64,000 nucleotides of DNA, taken from Chelativorans alearensis. Lineage in GTDB: Bacteria > Pseudomonadota > Alphaproteobacteria > Rhizobiales > Rhizobiaceae. This document shows, one piece after another, positions 22,615 through 31,426 of the stretch; position 1 is the first letter of the stretch, and every line of letters starts with the position of its first letter. The position numbers and the translations under genes are program-made. The notes beneath the pieces are model-generated. The model ran no database searches, was not told where the DNA came from, and was given only the letters and a program-made list of their open reading frames with translations. Where the stretch lies: positions 186,001 through 250,000 of the forward strand of contig NZ_WQNI01000002.1 of assembly GCF_010993735.1 (NCBI RefSeq). Direction: 5' to 3'.

Positions 22615-24672
22615 CTAGACGAGCCCTTTCTTCTCCATCATCGCCTCCGGGCTCGGCAGCCGGCCACGGAAGGCTTTGTAGAGGTCTTCCGGGTCGGCCG
22701 AGCCACCGGCGGAATAGATGTGGCGGCGGAGTTTTTCGGCGGCCTCCCGGTCGAACGGGTCGCTGGCCTCCTCGAAGGCGCGGAAGGCATCGGCGTCCAA
22801 CACCTCTGACCACATGTACGAGTAATACCCGGCCGAATAGCCGTCGCCGGAGAAGACGTGCAGGAAGTGCGGCGTGCGGTGGCGCATGGGGATGGCGGCG
22901 GGCTTTTCGAGCTTTTCCAGCGTCTCCGCCTCGAAGCGCAGCGGGTCCTCCGGCGCCTCTTCCCGCGCGTGGAAGGCCATGTCGACCAGTGCGGAGGCGG
23001 TGAACTCAACCGTGGCGAAGCCGGAACCGAAATTGCGTGCGGCGCGCATCTTTTCCAGAAGCTCTTGCGGCATGGGTTCGCCGGTCTCCACATGGCGGGC
23101 GTGCCTTGAGAGCACCTCCGGCACGGTGAACCAGTGCTCGAAAAGCTGCGAGGGGAGCTCGACAAAATCGCGGGCGACGGCGGTGCCCGATATGGAGGGC
23201 CAGGTAACGTCGCTCAGCAGGCCATGGAGGGCGTGGCCGAACTCGTGGAACAGCGTACGCGCGTCGTCTACGGACAGGAGCGCCGGCTTGCCCTTGGGCG
23301 GCTTGGCGAAGTTCATCACGTTGTAGACGATGGGCTTTTGGCCGCGGCCCAGCCTGAAGCCGGACTGGAGGGCGCTCATCCAGGCACCGGAGCGTTTGGA
23401 AGGGCGGTTGAAATAGTCGGCGAGGAAGACGCCGCGCGTCGTCCCGTCGCCGTTCTTCACAGTAAAAGTCCGCACGTCCTCGTGCCATGCGGCTATACCC
23501 TTCTGCTCCTCGAAGGTGAGGCCGAAGAGGCGGTGGGCGACGTCGAAGGCGGCGGCGATAACGTTTTCGAGCGCCAGATAGGGCTCCAGCGCGCCCTCGT
23601 CGAAGGCGAAACGCTCGCCGCGCAGCTTCTCGGCGTAGTAGCGCCAGTCCCAGGGGGCGATGGCGTGGTTGTGGCCTTCGGCGGCAGCAATGCGCTGCAG
23701 CTCCTTCTCGTCCTCGGCCGCCTTTTCGCGCGCCTTCTTCCAGACGGGCTCAAGGAGCTCCATCACGGCGTCCGGCGTCTTGGCCATCGTGTCGTCAAGC
23801 TTGTAGGCGGCGTAGTTCTGGTAGCCGAGCAGCCGCGCCTTCTCGGCGCGCAGCCGAAGCGTATCGCGCACGATGCCGGCGTTGTTCGCCTCGCCCCCGT
23901 TCTCGCCGCGGCGGATGAAGGCCTGAAGCACCGTCTCGCGCAGGTCGCGGCGGGCGGAGGCGGCAAGGAAGGGCTCGGCGAGGGAGCGCGACAGGGTGAC
24001 GGCGTAGCGGCCGGGCTCTCCACGGGATTCGGCTGCCTCCGCCATGGCGCTTCTTAGCGAGGCGGGCAGGCCGGCGAGGTCGCTCTCGTCCAGGAATAGC
24101 GCCCACTTGCTCTCGTCGGCCAGCACGTTCTGGCCGAAGCGGGCGCCGAGGGCGGCCAGCTCCTCGTTGATCTCGGCAAGGCGCGTCTTGCCTTCCGCGT
24201 CGAGCCTGGCGCCGCCGCGGACGAATCGCTTCCACGTCTTTTCCAGAACGCGGTCCGTCTCCTTGTCGAGGCCGAGGGTTTCGCGCGCCGCGTAGAGCGT
24301 GTCGAGGCGCTGAAACAGCGCCTCGTTCATGGTGATGCGGGAATAGTGACGCGCCATGCGGGGCGAGATCTCGCGCTCCAGCTTCTGGATCGTCTCGTTC
24401 GTATGTGCGCCGGCGCGGCACCAGAAGACGGCCGAGACGCGCGACAGCGGCTCGCCGGAAAGCTCGAGCGCGGCAAGCGTGTTGTCGATGGTCGGCGCTT
24501 CGCCATTTTCGGCGATGGCGGCGATCTCCATCTCGTGGGCGGCAAGGGCGGCGTCGAAGGCCGATGAGAGCGTGCTTTCATCGATGCGGCCGAACTCAGG
24601 CAGGCCGAGCGGCCCGTTCCACACGGTGAGCGGATGTGTCGCAAGATCGACGGCAGAGGGGGCAGGAGCCAT
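22615..24672 (-). CDS. M3-family oligopeptidase (Dcp/oligopeptidase A type)
   Basis: A 685-residue zinc metallopeptidase of the thimet group, cytoplasmic by lack of a signal peptide. The catalytic HEXXH is FHEFGHALHGLL, with the downstream Glu in the ELPSQLFEHW helix, and the substrate-binding HVFSGDGYSAGYYSYMW segment near the C-terminus. It degrades short peptides. The start MAPAPSAVDLATHPLTVW follows AAGGG at seven bases; the longer open frame has no support. Divergent from the MarR-family gene. Confidence 0.9.
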   Translation of the reverse strand: MAPAPSAVDLATHPLTVWNGPLGLPEFGRIDESTLSSAFDAALAAHEMEIAAIAENGEAPTIDNTLAALELSGEPLSRVSAVFWCRAGAHTNETIQKLEREISPRMARHYSRITMNEALFQRLDTLYAARETLGLDKETDRVLEKTWKRFVRGGARLDAEGKTRLAEINEELAALGARFGQNVLADESKWALFLDESDLAGLPASLRSAMAEAAESRGEPGRYAVTLSRSLAEPFLAASARRDLRETVLQAFIRRGENGGEANNAGIVRDTLRLRAEKARLLGYQNYAAYKLDDTMAKTPDAVMELLEPVWKKAREKAAEDEKELQRIAAAEGHNHAIAPWDWRYYAEKLRGERFAFDEGALEPYLALENVIAAAFDVAHRLFGLTFEEQKGIAAWHEDVRTFTVKNGDGTTRGVFLADYFNRPSKRSGAWMSALQSGFRLGRGQKPIVYNVMNFAKPPKGKPALLSVDDARTLFHEFGHALHGLLSDVTWPSISGTAVARDFVELPSQLFEHWFTVPEVLSRHARHVETGEPMPQELLEKMRAARNFGSGFATVEFTASALVDMAFHAREEAPEDPLRFEAETLEKLEKPAAIPMRHRTPHFLHVFSGDGYSAGYYSYMWSEVLDADAFRAFEEASDPFDREAAEKLRRHIYSAGGSADPEDLYKAFRGRLPSPEAMMEKKGLV

Positions 24673-24800
24673 GGGAAACCCTTGAAACGAATCAGGAAAG
24701 GGAGGCGCCGGAACAGCAGACCGTACCCGATGTAGAACTGGCGGGCCCGCTGCGCAACACTTGAACTTGACTCCGTCAGGCACGCGCTTACATTCGCATT

Positions 24801-24819
24801 TAATAAGCAACACTTACTA
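24801..24819. promoter_or_regulatory. Candidate MarR-family operator
   Basis: TAATAAG (24801-24807) and CTTACTA (24813-24819) form an inverted repeat with six of seven positions matching around CAACA. It sits 32 bases before the regulator start, in the gap shared with the divergent peptidase gene. Pattern seen directly; its role is inferred from position. Confidence 0.45.
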
Positions 24820-24850
24820 TTTTGCGAGCCATCTCGCGGAGAGAGACTTT

Positions 24851-25294
24851 TTGAGCCCTCGATTCGATCCTGATTCCTTCGGCTTTCTCGTTACCGATCT
24901 GGCGCGCCTGATACGGGCGGAGATGGACCGGTGCATCGAGGCGGCGGGCATCGGCGTGACGCCGGGCGAGGCGCGCACGCTCGTCTATGCCGCGCGCTTC
25001 GGTGAGGTTCGCCAGAACGTCTTGGCCGAGCGCATGGGGTTGGAGGCGATGACGCTGAGCGCCTATCTCGACCGGCTCGAGGAACGGGGGCTGGTCAAGC
25101 GCGTGCCGGACCCCTCCGACCGCCGCGCCAAGCTGGTGCGCCTGACGGAAAAGGCCGACGGCGCGCTGGAGGCGGTCCGGCGTGTGGGGCTGAAGGTGCG
25201 TTCCCGCGCGCGCGGGAACTTAAGCGAGGCGGAATGGTCCGTCCTCCAGGAACTCTTGAAGGCGGTGCGCGGCAACTTCACCGGCGGCGCGTGA
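24851..25294 (+). CDS. MarR-family transcriptional regulator
   Basis: A 147-residue winged-helix regulator. TTG at 24851 is chosen because GGAGAG lies seven bases upstream and the MarR fold begins right after; the 30 upstream codons would overlap the palindrome. The wing helix-turn-helix shows RQNVLAERMGLEAMTLSAYLDRLEERGLVKRVPDPSDRRAKLVRLT, typical of the family. It is followed 40 bases later by a drug-type exporter on the same strand, so it probably represses that exporter and itself. Confidence 0.88.
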   Translation: MSPRFDPDSFGFLVTDLARLIRAEMDRCIEAAGIGVTPGEARTLVYAARFGEVRQNVLAERMGLEAMTLSAYLDRLEERGLVKRVPDPSDRRAKLVRLTEKADGALEAVRRVGLKVRSRARGNLSEAEWSVLQELLKAVRGNFTGGA

Positions 25295-25334
25295 ACGTGG
25301 CGGCGCGGGCCGCGCCGGAGGCAAGCGAAAACGA

Positions 25335-26582
25335 ATGAACATCCAGAGCAATGCCATCTCCATGGCGGCGCCGATCATGAGCGAGCGCCGCGTCAGCATG
25401 ATCGGCGCCATGCTCGTGGCCGTGGGGCCGGTCTCCATGGCGCTCTACACGCCCGCCATGCCGCAGATCGTCGAGGCGTTCGGCAGCACCGAGGCCGCCG
25501 TGAAGATGACGCTGTCGCTCTATTTCGCCGGCTTTGCCGTCTCGCAGCTCTTCTGCGGTCCGCTTTCGGACGGGTTCGGGCGCAAGCCTGTCACCTTTGC
25601 CTTCATGGGCATCTATGCGCTGGCAAGCCTGTTAGCGGTGCTGGCTCCGAGCGTGGAAGTGCTGATCGCCGCGCGTTTTCTGCAGGGGTTCGGCGCCGCC
25701 GTCGGCGTGGCCGTGGCGCGGGCGGTGGTGCGCGATCTCTTCACGCATGAGCAGTCCGCCCGCATCATGAACCTGATGGGCATCATCCTCGCGATCGGCC
25801 CTGCCTTGTCGCCGACGATCGGCGGGCTGACGATGGAGCTTGCCGGGTGGCACGCCATCTTCCTGATCATGCTGGCAGCCGGTTTCGTCATCGTGCTCGT
25901 CGTGCGGTTCTGGATGCGCGAGACGGTGAGCCGGGATCTCTCGCGCATCAGTCCGCGCGGGCTCATGCGGGCCTATGGAACGTTGCTCAAGAGCCCTTAT
26001 TTCATGACGTCCAGCATGGTCATCGCGGGCAGCGTCGGCGCCTTGTACACCCAAGCGACGGTGCTGCCTTTCATCCTCATGGGCCGCGTCGGGCTCTCCC
26101 CGTCGGAGTTTGGCGTCGGCATGCTGATGCAGTCGGGCATGTTCTTCGTCGGCTCGCTCACGGTGCGTTTCCTCATGCGCCGCGTCAGCGCCTACCGTCT
26201 GGTGCCCGTCGGCCTCGGCTTTATCGCGATCGGCGGCACGTTGCTCGCCTATCTGCTCAACGCCGCGCCGCCCACCTTTCTGAGCGTGATGGGCCCCGTG
26301 GGCTTCTATGCCATCGGCATTTCCTTCGTCATGCCGGCGATGATGACCGCGTCGCTGGCGCCCTTCCCGCATATCGCCGGCGCGGCGGCGGCCCTGGCTG
26401 GGTTCATGCAGATGGGCGGCGGGCTCGTGGGCGGGTCGATTGCCGCTCTTATCGGCGAGCCGGTCTTCGCCATTAGTGTGGTCGTGCCGACGATGGGCGC
26501 CATGGCGATTGTGGCATGGCTTCTTTGGCGGCGCCTGCCGGAGCCGGCGCAGGCATCCGTGGTTCCCGTCGTGCCCGGTTAA
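25335..26582 (+). CDS. Bcr/CflA-type MFS exporter
   Basis: A 415-residue carrier with twelve predicted helices. The cytoplasmic motif A is LSDGFGRKPV near 75-84, and the motif C-like LAIGPALSPTIGG near 152-164 marks drug:proton antiporters of the DHA1 group (Bcr/CflA). ATG at 25335. Runs three bases into convergence with the carbonic anhydrase gene. Pairing with the MarR gene suggests an inducible efflux pump; substrate unknown. Confidence 0.85.
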   Translation: MNIQSNAISMAAPIMSERRVSMIGAMLVAVGPVSMALYTPAMPQIVEAFGSTEAAVKMTLSLYFAGFAVSQLFCGPLSDGFGRKPVTFAFMGIYALASLLAVLAPSVEVLIAARFLQGFGAAVGVAVARAVVRDLFTHEQSARIMNLMGIILAIGPALSPTIGGLTMELAGWHAIFLIMLAAGFVIVLVVRFWMRETVSRDLSRISPRGLMRAYGTLLKSPYFMTSSMVIAGSVGALYTQATVLPFILMGRVGLSPSEFGVGMLMQSGMFFVGSLTVRFLMRRVSAYRLVPVGLGFIAIGGTLLAYLLNAAPPTFLSVMGPVGFYAIGISFVMPAMMTASLAPFPHIAGAAAALAGFMQMGGGLVGGSIAALIGEPVFAISVVVPTMGAMAIVAWLLWRRLPEPAQASVVPVVPG

Positions 26583-26585
26583 GGA

Positions 26586-27230
26586 TCAGCCGAGGTCGGG
26601 GCGGGCGAAATCGCCGGTTTTGGGGTCCATTACCCAGAGTTCGCCGGTCTGGATGTCGAACCAGGCGCCGTGCAGGGTGAGGCGGCCCTTGTCCTCGAGG
26701 ATCTTTACGCAGGGGAAGGTGCGCAGGTTGGCCACCTGATAGCGGATGGAGATGCGCTCCAGCGCGGTCTGGCGCTCCGCCGCCGTCATCATGGTGTTGC
26801 CGGAGACGGCCTCGGCGGCGGGCGCGACGAGGCCCATCCACTTGCCGATGAAGTCGCCCGGCGACAGCGGCTCGGGTGACGGGTTGAGCGCGGCGCCGAT
26901 ACCGCCGCAGCGGCCGTGCCCCATCACGACGATGTGCTTCACCTTGAGGCTCTGCACGGCGAATTCGAGGGCGGCGGAGGTGCCGTGGAGGCGGTCGTCA
27001 GGCGCGTAGGGCGGCACGAGGTTGGCGACGTTGCGCACCACGAAGAGCTCACCGGGACCGGCGTCGAAGACAGTCTCGGGAGCGGCGCGCGAATCGCAGC
27101 AGGCGATCACCATTGTGTCCGGCGACTGCCCGTCGCGCGCCAGAGACTGATAGCGGGCGCTTTCGGTGGGATAGCGCCGAGACATGAAATTGCGATATCC
27201 GGCCAGGAGCCGCTCAGGCAGGTGTATCAT
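26586..27230 (-). CDS. Beta-class carbonic anhydrase
   Basis: A 214-residue zinc enzyme interconverting CO2 and bicarbonate. Zinc ligands are seen as Cys44 (CCDSR, with the Asp46-Arg48 dyad), His105 and Cys108 (MGHGRCGGIG). RNVANLVPPY near 66-75 is also characteristic. ATG at 27230. The gene could feed bicarbonate to carboxylases, but nothing in its neighbourhood links it to one. Confidence 0.93.
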   Translation of the reverse strand: MIHLPERLLAGYRNFMSRRYPTESARYQSLARDGQSPDTMVIACCDSRAAPETVFDAGPGELFVVRNVANLVPPYAPDDRLHGTSAALEFAVQSLKVKHIVVMGHGRCGGIGAALNPSPEPLSPGDFIGKWMGLVAPAAEAVSGNTMMTAAERQTALERISIRYQVANLRTFPCVKILEDKGRLTLHGAWFDIQTGELWVMDPKTGDFARPDLG

Positions 27231-27340
27231 GGATACCGCAAATAGCCGGGAGGAGCGCGGTTCGCAAGGCTGTAAGCGCTATCTAGGCACGCTGGTGGTC
27301 TGACCGAAGCAGATAGTACCATCCTATCAGGATCGCACCA

Positions 27341-28210
27341 CTAGGCCCCGCGGGGCAGCGGAACGGGGCGCATCTGCGCGGTCGCAGTGGGCCTGGAAAG
27401 GCTTTTGGCATCGGTCTCCAGCATGAGTTCGTCGGCGCCGCGCTCGGCTGTGCGCGCCAGCGCTTCGAATACCGCCGCAGTGGTGCGGCGGAGCGCTTCC
27501 GCCGGTGATGCGCCGCGCAACAGCCAAGCCAGAAGCAGCGCCGCCGTCAGGTCGCCCGGCCCCTTGGCGGGATCCTCTATGGCGGGATGCTCGGCCAGAT
27601 ACGCTTCCCCGGACATGAGGAGCAGGTTGGCTATGCTGTTTTTTGCCGAACCGGGCGCCGAGGTCACCAGCATGGCGGGTGGGGCGGCGCGAAGTGCGGC
27701 GTCGGCGAGTGCCTCGAGCGTTTCCAGCTTTTCACCGGCGAGCCAGGCCAATTCGTAGCGGTTGGGCGTGGCGATGTCGGCGAGTGGCAGGAGGTCCTCC
27801 CGCATGGCCGCGGCGACGGCTTTCGGCACGTAAAGCCCGCCGATGTCACCGATGATGGGATCGCAGAGGTAGAGCGCCTCGGGGTTTTTCGCCTTTACCC
27901 GACGCACCAGCGAGGCAACCGCCGGGGCCTGCGCGGCCTCGCCAAGATAGCCAGAGAGCACCGCGGCGACCTCGCCCAACCAGGGCGCCTCCTCCAGATC
28001 GCGCATGAAGGCGGCGAAATCGGCAGCCGGCGGCACGATGCGCGTCGCCGGTCCGTGGCCGGGATGCCAGGGCAGCATGACCGTCGGCACCGCCCACACG
28101 GGATGCCCCAGCGTCTCCAGCGCGAAGACGGAGGCGCGATTTCCCACCGAGCCGCGCGCTACGTGGCTCGATATGACGACGACTGCGCGCCGGCGGGGGA
28201 CGCCGTCCAT
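27341..28210 (-). CDS. pdxY: Pyridoxal kinase
   Basis: A 289-residue ribokinase-superfamily enzyme that phosphorylates pyridoxal in the B6 salvage route. N-terminal VISSHVARGSVGNRA holds the substrate-binding loop; VLSGYLG, LCDPIIGD and a C-terminal KGPGDLTAALLLAWLL anion hole with the catalytic Asp follow the family order. The start is uncertain: ATG at 28210, or a GTG at 28222 that overlaps the upstream stop (GTGA). Cotranscribed with the small membrane-protein gene before it. Confidence 0.88.
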   Translation of the reverse strand: MDGVPRRRAVVVISSHVARGSVGNRASVFALETLGHPVWAVPTVMLPWHPGHGPATRIVPPAADFAAFMRDLEEAPWLGEVAAVLSGYLGEAAQAPAVASLVRRVKAKNPEALYLCDPIIGDIGGLYVPKAVAAAMREDLLPLADIATPNRYELAWLAGEKLETLEALADAALRAAPPAMLVTSAPGSAKNSIANLLLMSGEAYLAEHPAIEDPAKGPGDLTAALLLAWLLRGASPAEALRRTTAAVFEALARTAERGADELMLETDAKSLSRPTATAQMRPVPLPRGA

Positions 28211-28218
28211 CGTCTCCG

Positions 28219-28497
28219 TCACGATGCGCCGCCCGCCAGATACGACCACAGCCAGATGATGAGAGCGAGCGCAAAGAGCACTCCCAGGACACGGCCGATG
28301 CGCCGGCCCCACAGCTCCGTCCAGTCCTCGCTTTGCGCTTCCGATGCGGTGAGATGGTCGCGCGCTCTAGAGGCCATGCGCATGAAGAGGTCCGATTCCC
28401 GGTCGACGCGCTCCAGGATGCGGCGAGACTCCTCCTGTGCCTGCTCGTCGCGGCGCTTGTCGCCCATCCGCCTGTCGGTCCGTTTCTTGTCGGTCAT
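28219..28497 (-). CDS. Small single-helix membrane protein
   Basis: A 92-residue protein: a very charged N-terminal half (TDKKRTDRRMGDKRRDEQAQEESRRILERVDRE) probably helical, then one C-terminal transmembrane segment near 68-88 (GRVLGVLFALALIIWLWSYLA). No family recognised. Stop nine bases before pdxY, so part of the same transcript. Tail-anchored topology is likely from the layout. Confidence 0.6.
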   Translation of the reverse strand: MTDKKRTDRRMGDKRRDEQAQEESRRILERVDRESDLFMRMASRARDHLTASEAQSEDWTELWGRRIGRVLGVLFALALIIWLWSYLAGGAS

Positions 28498-28559
28498 TCC
28501 CTTGCCAGGCGAATAGCATTATTCTCCGCCTCGGTCGATTTTCGATTCGAGGATTTTTC

Positions 28560-29192
28560 ATGCCGAACTCATTGACCCTGGCGACCTTGGCGCCGAAGAG
28601 CTTTCGTGTCTTTCTCTTGCTTCTCCTCACGCTGCCCTTCCTTTCTGCCTGCGGGTTCAACACCATCCCCACACGGGAGGAGCAGGCGAAGGCGGCGTGG
28701 AGCGAGGTCCTGAACCAGTATCAGCGCCGCACGGACCTGATCCCCAATCTGGTGGAGACGGTGAAGGGCTATGCCAGCCACGAGCGCGAGGTGCTCGAAG
28801 GGGTGGTGGAAGCGCGCGCCAAAGCGACACAGGTGCAGATAACGCCGGACATGCTGACCGACCCGGAGGCGTTCCGTGTCTTCCAGGAAAACCAGGCGCA
28901 GCTGACCGGGGCGCTGTCGCGGCTGCTCGCGGTGGTGGAGAACTATCCGGACCTGAAGGCGAACCAGAATTTCCTGGCGCTCCAGGCGCAGCTCGAAGGC
29001 ACGGAAAACCGCATCGCGGTGGCCCGGCGCGACTATATCGAGGCGGTGCGGCTCTACAACACCTCGCTCCGGACGCTGCCGTCGCTCTTGTGGGCGAAGT
29101 TCTGGTTCACCGACGCCGAGCCGATGCAGAGCTTCACGATCTCCGAAGAGAATATGCAGGTGCCCGAAGTCGATTTCGGCAATGGCGGCTAG
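28560..29192 (+). CDS. lemA: LemA-family lipoprotein
   Basis: A 210-residue LemA protein. Signal peptide with lipobox LSAC (Cys31) means it is lipidated. Family core: NQYQRRTDLIPNLVETVKGYASHEREVLEGVVEARAKA near 53-90, a coiled four-helix body, and RRDYIEAVRLYNTSLRTLP near 150-170. ATG at 28560 follows GAGGA. LemA and TPM proteins often occur together and act in envelope quality control; here two TPM genes follow. Its stop codon TAG is the first triplet of a RIME-like repeat. Confidence 0.9.
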   Translation: MPNSLTLATLAPKSFRVFLLLLLTLPFLSACGFNTIPTREEQAKAAWSEVLNQYQRRTDLIPNLVETVKGYASHEREVLEGVVEARAKATQVQITPDMLTDPEAFRVFQENQAQLTGALSRLLAVVENYPDLKANQNFLALQAQLEGTENRIAVARRDYIEAVRLYNTSLRTLPSLLWAKFWFTDAEPMQSFTISEENMQVPEVDFGNGG

Positions 29193-29294
29193 ACCAGTTC
29201 ATCGTTTCATGGAACCGATGAACTGGTCTAACTCATTGTTTTGTCGCAATTCCGGACGGAAAACCGATTTCCACTTTTCCTGGAATTGCTTTAG
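29190..29294. repeat. RIME-like intergenic mosaic repeat, copy B
   Basis: Same layout as the element at 18030-18134: TAGACCAGTTCATCG (29190-29204), 11-base loop, perfect complement at 29216-29230; outer arms GCAATTCC (29246-29253) and GGAATTGC (29282-29289). The two copies differ at about seven of 105 positions, two of them in the first loop. Its first three bases supply the stop codon of lemA. Confidence 0.85.
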
Positions 29295-29313
29295 CCTGAC
29301 GGGATATTACCGC

Positions 29314-30108
29314 ATGGCGGGACGGGGTGTTTTCGCCTGGGTTTGCGCAGGCCTGCTTCTGTTTGCCGTGTCCGCGCTCGCGGCCGAACTGCCCCTGCTC
29401 ACAGGCCGCGTGGTGGACAATGCCGGCCTGCTCGACGCCGGGGCCGAGGCGGGGCTCACGGAAAAGCTCGCGGCCTTCGAGGCAAAGTCGTCGGACCAGA
29501 TCGTGGTTGCTACCATCGAAAGTCTCGACGGCGAAGCCATCGAGCCCTACGCCAACCGCCTGTTCCGCGCCTGGGGCCTGGGGCAGGCCGGCGAGGACAA
29601 TGGCGTGCTGCTTCTGGTGGCGCTCAACGACCGCAGGATGCGCATCGAGGTGGGCTACGGGCTGGAAGGGACGCTGACGGACCTGCATGCCAAGCTCATC
29701 ATCGAGAACACAATGGTTCCGGCCTTCCGAGCGGGGGATTATGCCGGCGGCATTGCCGGCGCCGTCGACGATATCGTCACCGTGCTCGAAGGCAATGCCG
29801 CCGAGCTGGAAGCCCGCGCCCGGCGCGCCGCGGAGGAGAACGCGGAGCCCATCTGGCCGGTGGTTCTGTTCTTCATCGTGTGGAGCACCATCTTCTTCGG
29901 CGGCTTCGCCTTCGCGTTTCTGCCGCAGTTTTTTGGCCGCAAGATCGGCCCCAGGCGCTATCGTTGGCTGGGCATGGAGTTCGACTACACCTCTCGCGGC
30001 GGGCGCGGTGGACGCAGCGGCTCGTCTGGCTGGTCGTCGGGCAGCAGCGGCGGGTTTTCCGGCGGCGGCGGCTCGTCGGGCGGCGGCGGCGCTTCAGGGA
30101 GCTGGTGA
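29314..30108 (+). CDS. TPM-domain (YgcG-like) membrane protein
   Basis: A 264-residue protein: signal peptide (about 1-22), TPM domain near 30-165 (TGRVVDNAGLLDAGAEAGL; GEDNGVLLLVALNDRRMRIEVGYGLEG; AGDYAGGIAGAVDDI), one transmembrane helix near 184-206 (PVVLFFIVWSTIFFGGFAF), and a Gly/Ser-rich tail ending in SGSW. This is the classical TPM_phosphatase/YgcG layout. ATG at 29314, 19 bases after the repeat; the open frame upstream reads through the repeat and is not coding. Operon with lemA and the second TPM gene. Confidence 0.88.
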   Translation: MAGRGVFAWVCAGLLLFAVSALAAELPLLTGRVVDNAGLLDAGAEAGLTEKLAAFEAKSSDQIVVATIESLDGEAIEPYANRLFRAWGLGQAGEDNGVLLLVALNDRRMRIEVGYGLEGTLTDLHAKLIIENTMVPAFRAGDYAGGIAGAVDDIVTVLEGNAAELEARARRAAEENAEPIWPVVLFFIVWSTIFFGGFAFAFLPQFFGRKIGPRRYRWLGMEFDYTSRGGRGGRSGSSGWSSGSSGGFSGGGGSSGGGGASGSW

Positions 30109-30113
30109 GACCG

Positions 30114-30755
30114 ATGGCGGACGAAAACATCTTCACCGATGAAGAGCGGAAACGTGTTGCCGATGCGATCGGGCGAGCGGAGAGCCGGACTTCCGGCGAG
30201 ATCTATTGCGTCCTGGCGCGCGCGAGCGACAGCTATTTCTATCCCGCCGCCTTTTTCGTCGCCCTGTCGATCCTGGTCGTCAGCCTGCTGGCGGCTTTCG
30301 CTCTGCATTACTGGTGGGTGAGCATCGCGCCCGCGATGCTGGTTGCCGCCGAGCTTGCGGCGCTGGGCGCCGCGCTCCTGGTGCTGAGGGCGTTTCCGGA
30401 CTGGCGCATATGTTTCGTTCCGCGAGGGCTGCGCTATCGGCGTGCCCACGGGGAGGCCCTGCGTCAGTTTTTCGCCCACAATATCCACATGACCCGCGAG
30501 CGGACGGGTGTTCTGATCTTCGTCTCACTGGCCGAGCATTATGCCGAGGTGATGGCCGACGCGGGTATCAATGCGCGGGTGCCGCAGGAGCGCTGGAACG
30601 AAACCGTGGCGAAGCTCACGGGGGCCGCGGCGCGCGGTGTGCTCGCCGAAGGCTTTGCCGAGGCGGTGGAGATCGTCGGTGCCGAGCTTGCTGCCCACTT
30701 TCCCGCGGGCGACGAAAACCCCAACGAGATCGACAATCACCTGGTCGAAATCTGA
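30114..30755 (+). CDS. Second TPM-domain membrane protein
   Basis: A 213-residue protein starting five bases after the first TPM gene. It begins FTDEERKRVADAIGRAESRTSGEIYCVLA, the TPM N-terminus without a signal peptide, has two transmembrane helices near 44-88, and closes with AGINARVPQERWNETVAKLTGAAARGVLAEGFAEAVEIVG, the TPM C-terminal motif. This cytoplasmic/membrane form is the usual partner of the long TPM protein beside lemA. Function in envelope maintenance is inferred. Confidence 0.85.
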   Translation: MADENIFTDEERKRVADAIGRAESRTSGEIYCVLARASDSYFYPAAFFVALSILVVSLLAAFALHYWWVSIAPAMLVAAELAALGAALLVLRAFPDWRICFVPRGLRYRRAHGEALRQFFAHNIHMTRERTGVLIFVSLAEHYAEVMADAGINARVPQERWNETVAKLTGAAARGVLAEGFAEAVEIVGAELAAHFPAGDENPNEIDNHLVEI

Positions 30756-30827
30756 CGGGCTTAACCCCAATTGAGGACCTTCGTCCGTCTTGCCGGGGCG
30801 GGTGACGGCGTTTATGGTTAATCGATC

Positions 30828-31334
30828 ATGACGACGCTTTCGATCGACATCAGACGGGCGGATCCGCAGGATGCCGAGGCCATCGCTGCGGTGCACGACC
30901 GCGCCTGGCGCGGCGCCTATGCCGGCATCATCCCGCATCGCGCGCTCAACGCGATGATCGGGCGCCGCGGGCCGCGCTGGTGGGCCAATGCCATACGCCG
31001 CTCGGCCACGGTGCTGGTGATGGAGGTCGGCGGCGAGGTGGCCGGCTATGCCACGCTGGGGCGCAACCGGGCGCGTGAGCTCAAGCAGGGGGGTGAGATT
31101 TACGAGCTTTATCTCAGTCCCGAATATCAGGGCATCGGAATGGGACGGCGCCTCTTCCAGGCGGCGCGCGACATGCTTACCGCCCACGGCTTCAAGGGTC
31201 TGGTCGTCTGGGCGCTGGAGGAGAACAGCGGCGCGCTGTCCTTCTACGAAGGCGCGGGCGGGCGCGATGCGGCGGAAGGTGTCGAGGTGTTTGGCAGCAA
31301 GGCCCTGCGCAAGATCGCCTTCGTGTGGGATTAA
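30828..31334 (+). CDS. GNAT-family N-acetyltransferase
   Basis: A 168-residue acetyltransferase. Acetyl-CoA motif A is EIYELYLSPEYQGIGMGRRLFQAARDML near 89-116, with Q/R-x-x-G-x-G/A present as QGIGMG. N-terminal IRRADPQDAEAIAAVHDRAWRGAYAGIIP is typical of GNATs resembling ribosomal-protein or small-molecule acetylases. ATG at 30828. Acceptor unknown; 92 bases before the ppa start. Confidence 0.85.
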   Translation: MTTLSIDIRRADPQDAEAIAAVHDRAWRGAYAGIIPHRALNAMIGRRGPRWWANAIRRSATVLVMEVGGEVAGYATLGRNRARELKQGGEIYELYLSPEYQGIGMGRRLFQAARDMLTAHGFKGLVVWALEENSGALSFYEGAGGRDAAEGVEVFGSKALRKIAFVWD

Positions 31335-31426
31335 CGGGCAGAAACCATCCGTGTTGATTCGCCATCTTGCCTGACCGGGCAAGAGCCGCTAGGCACGCCG
31401 CAGCATCAACAACACCGGAAGACCCA

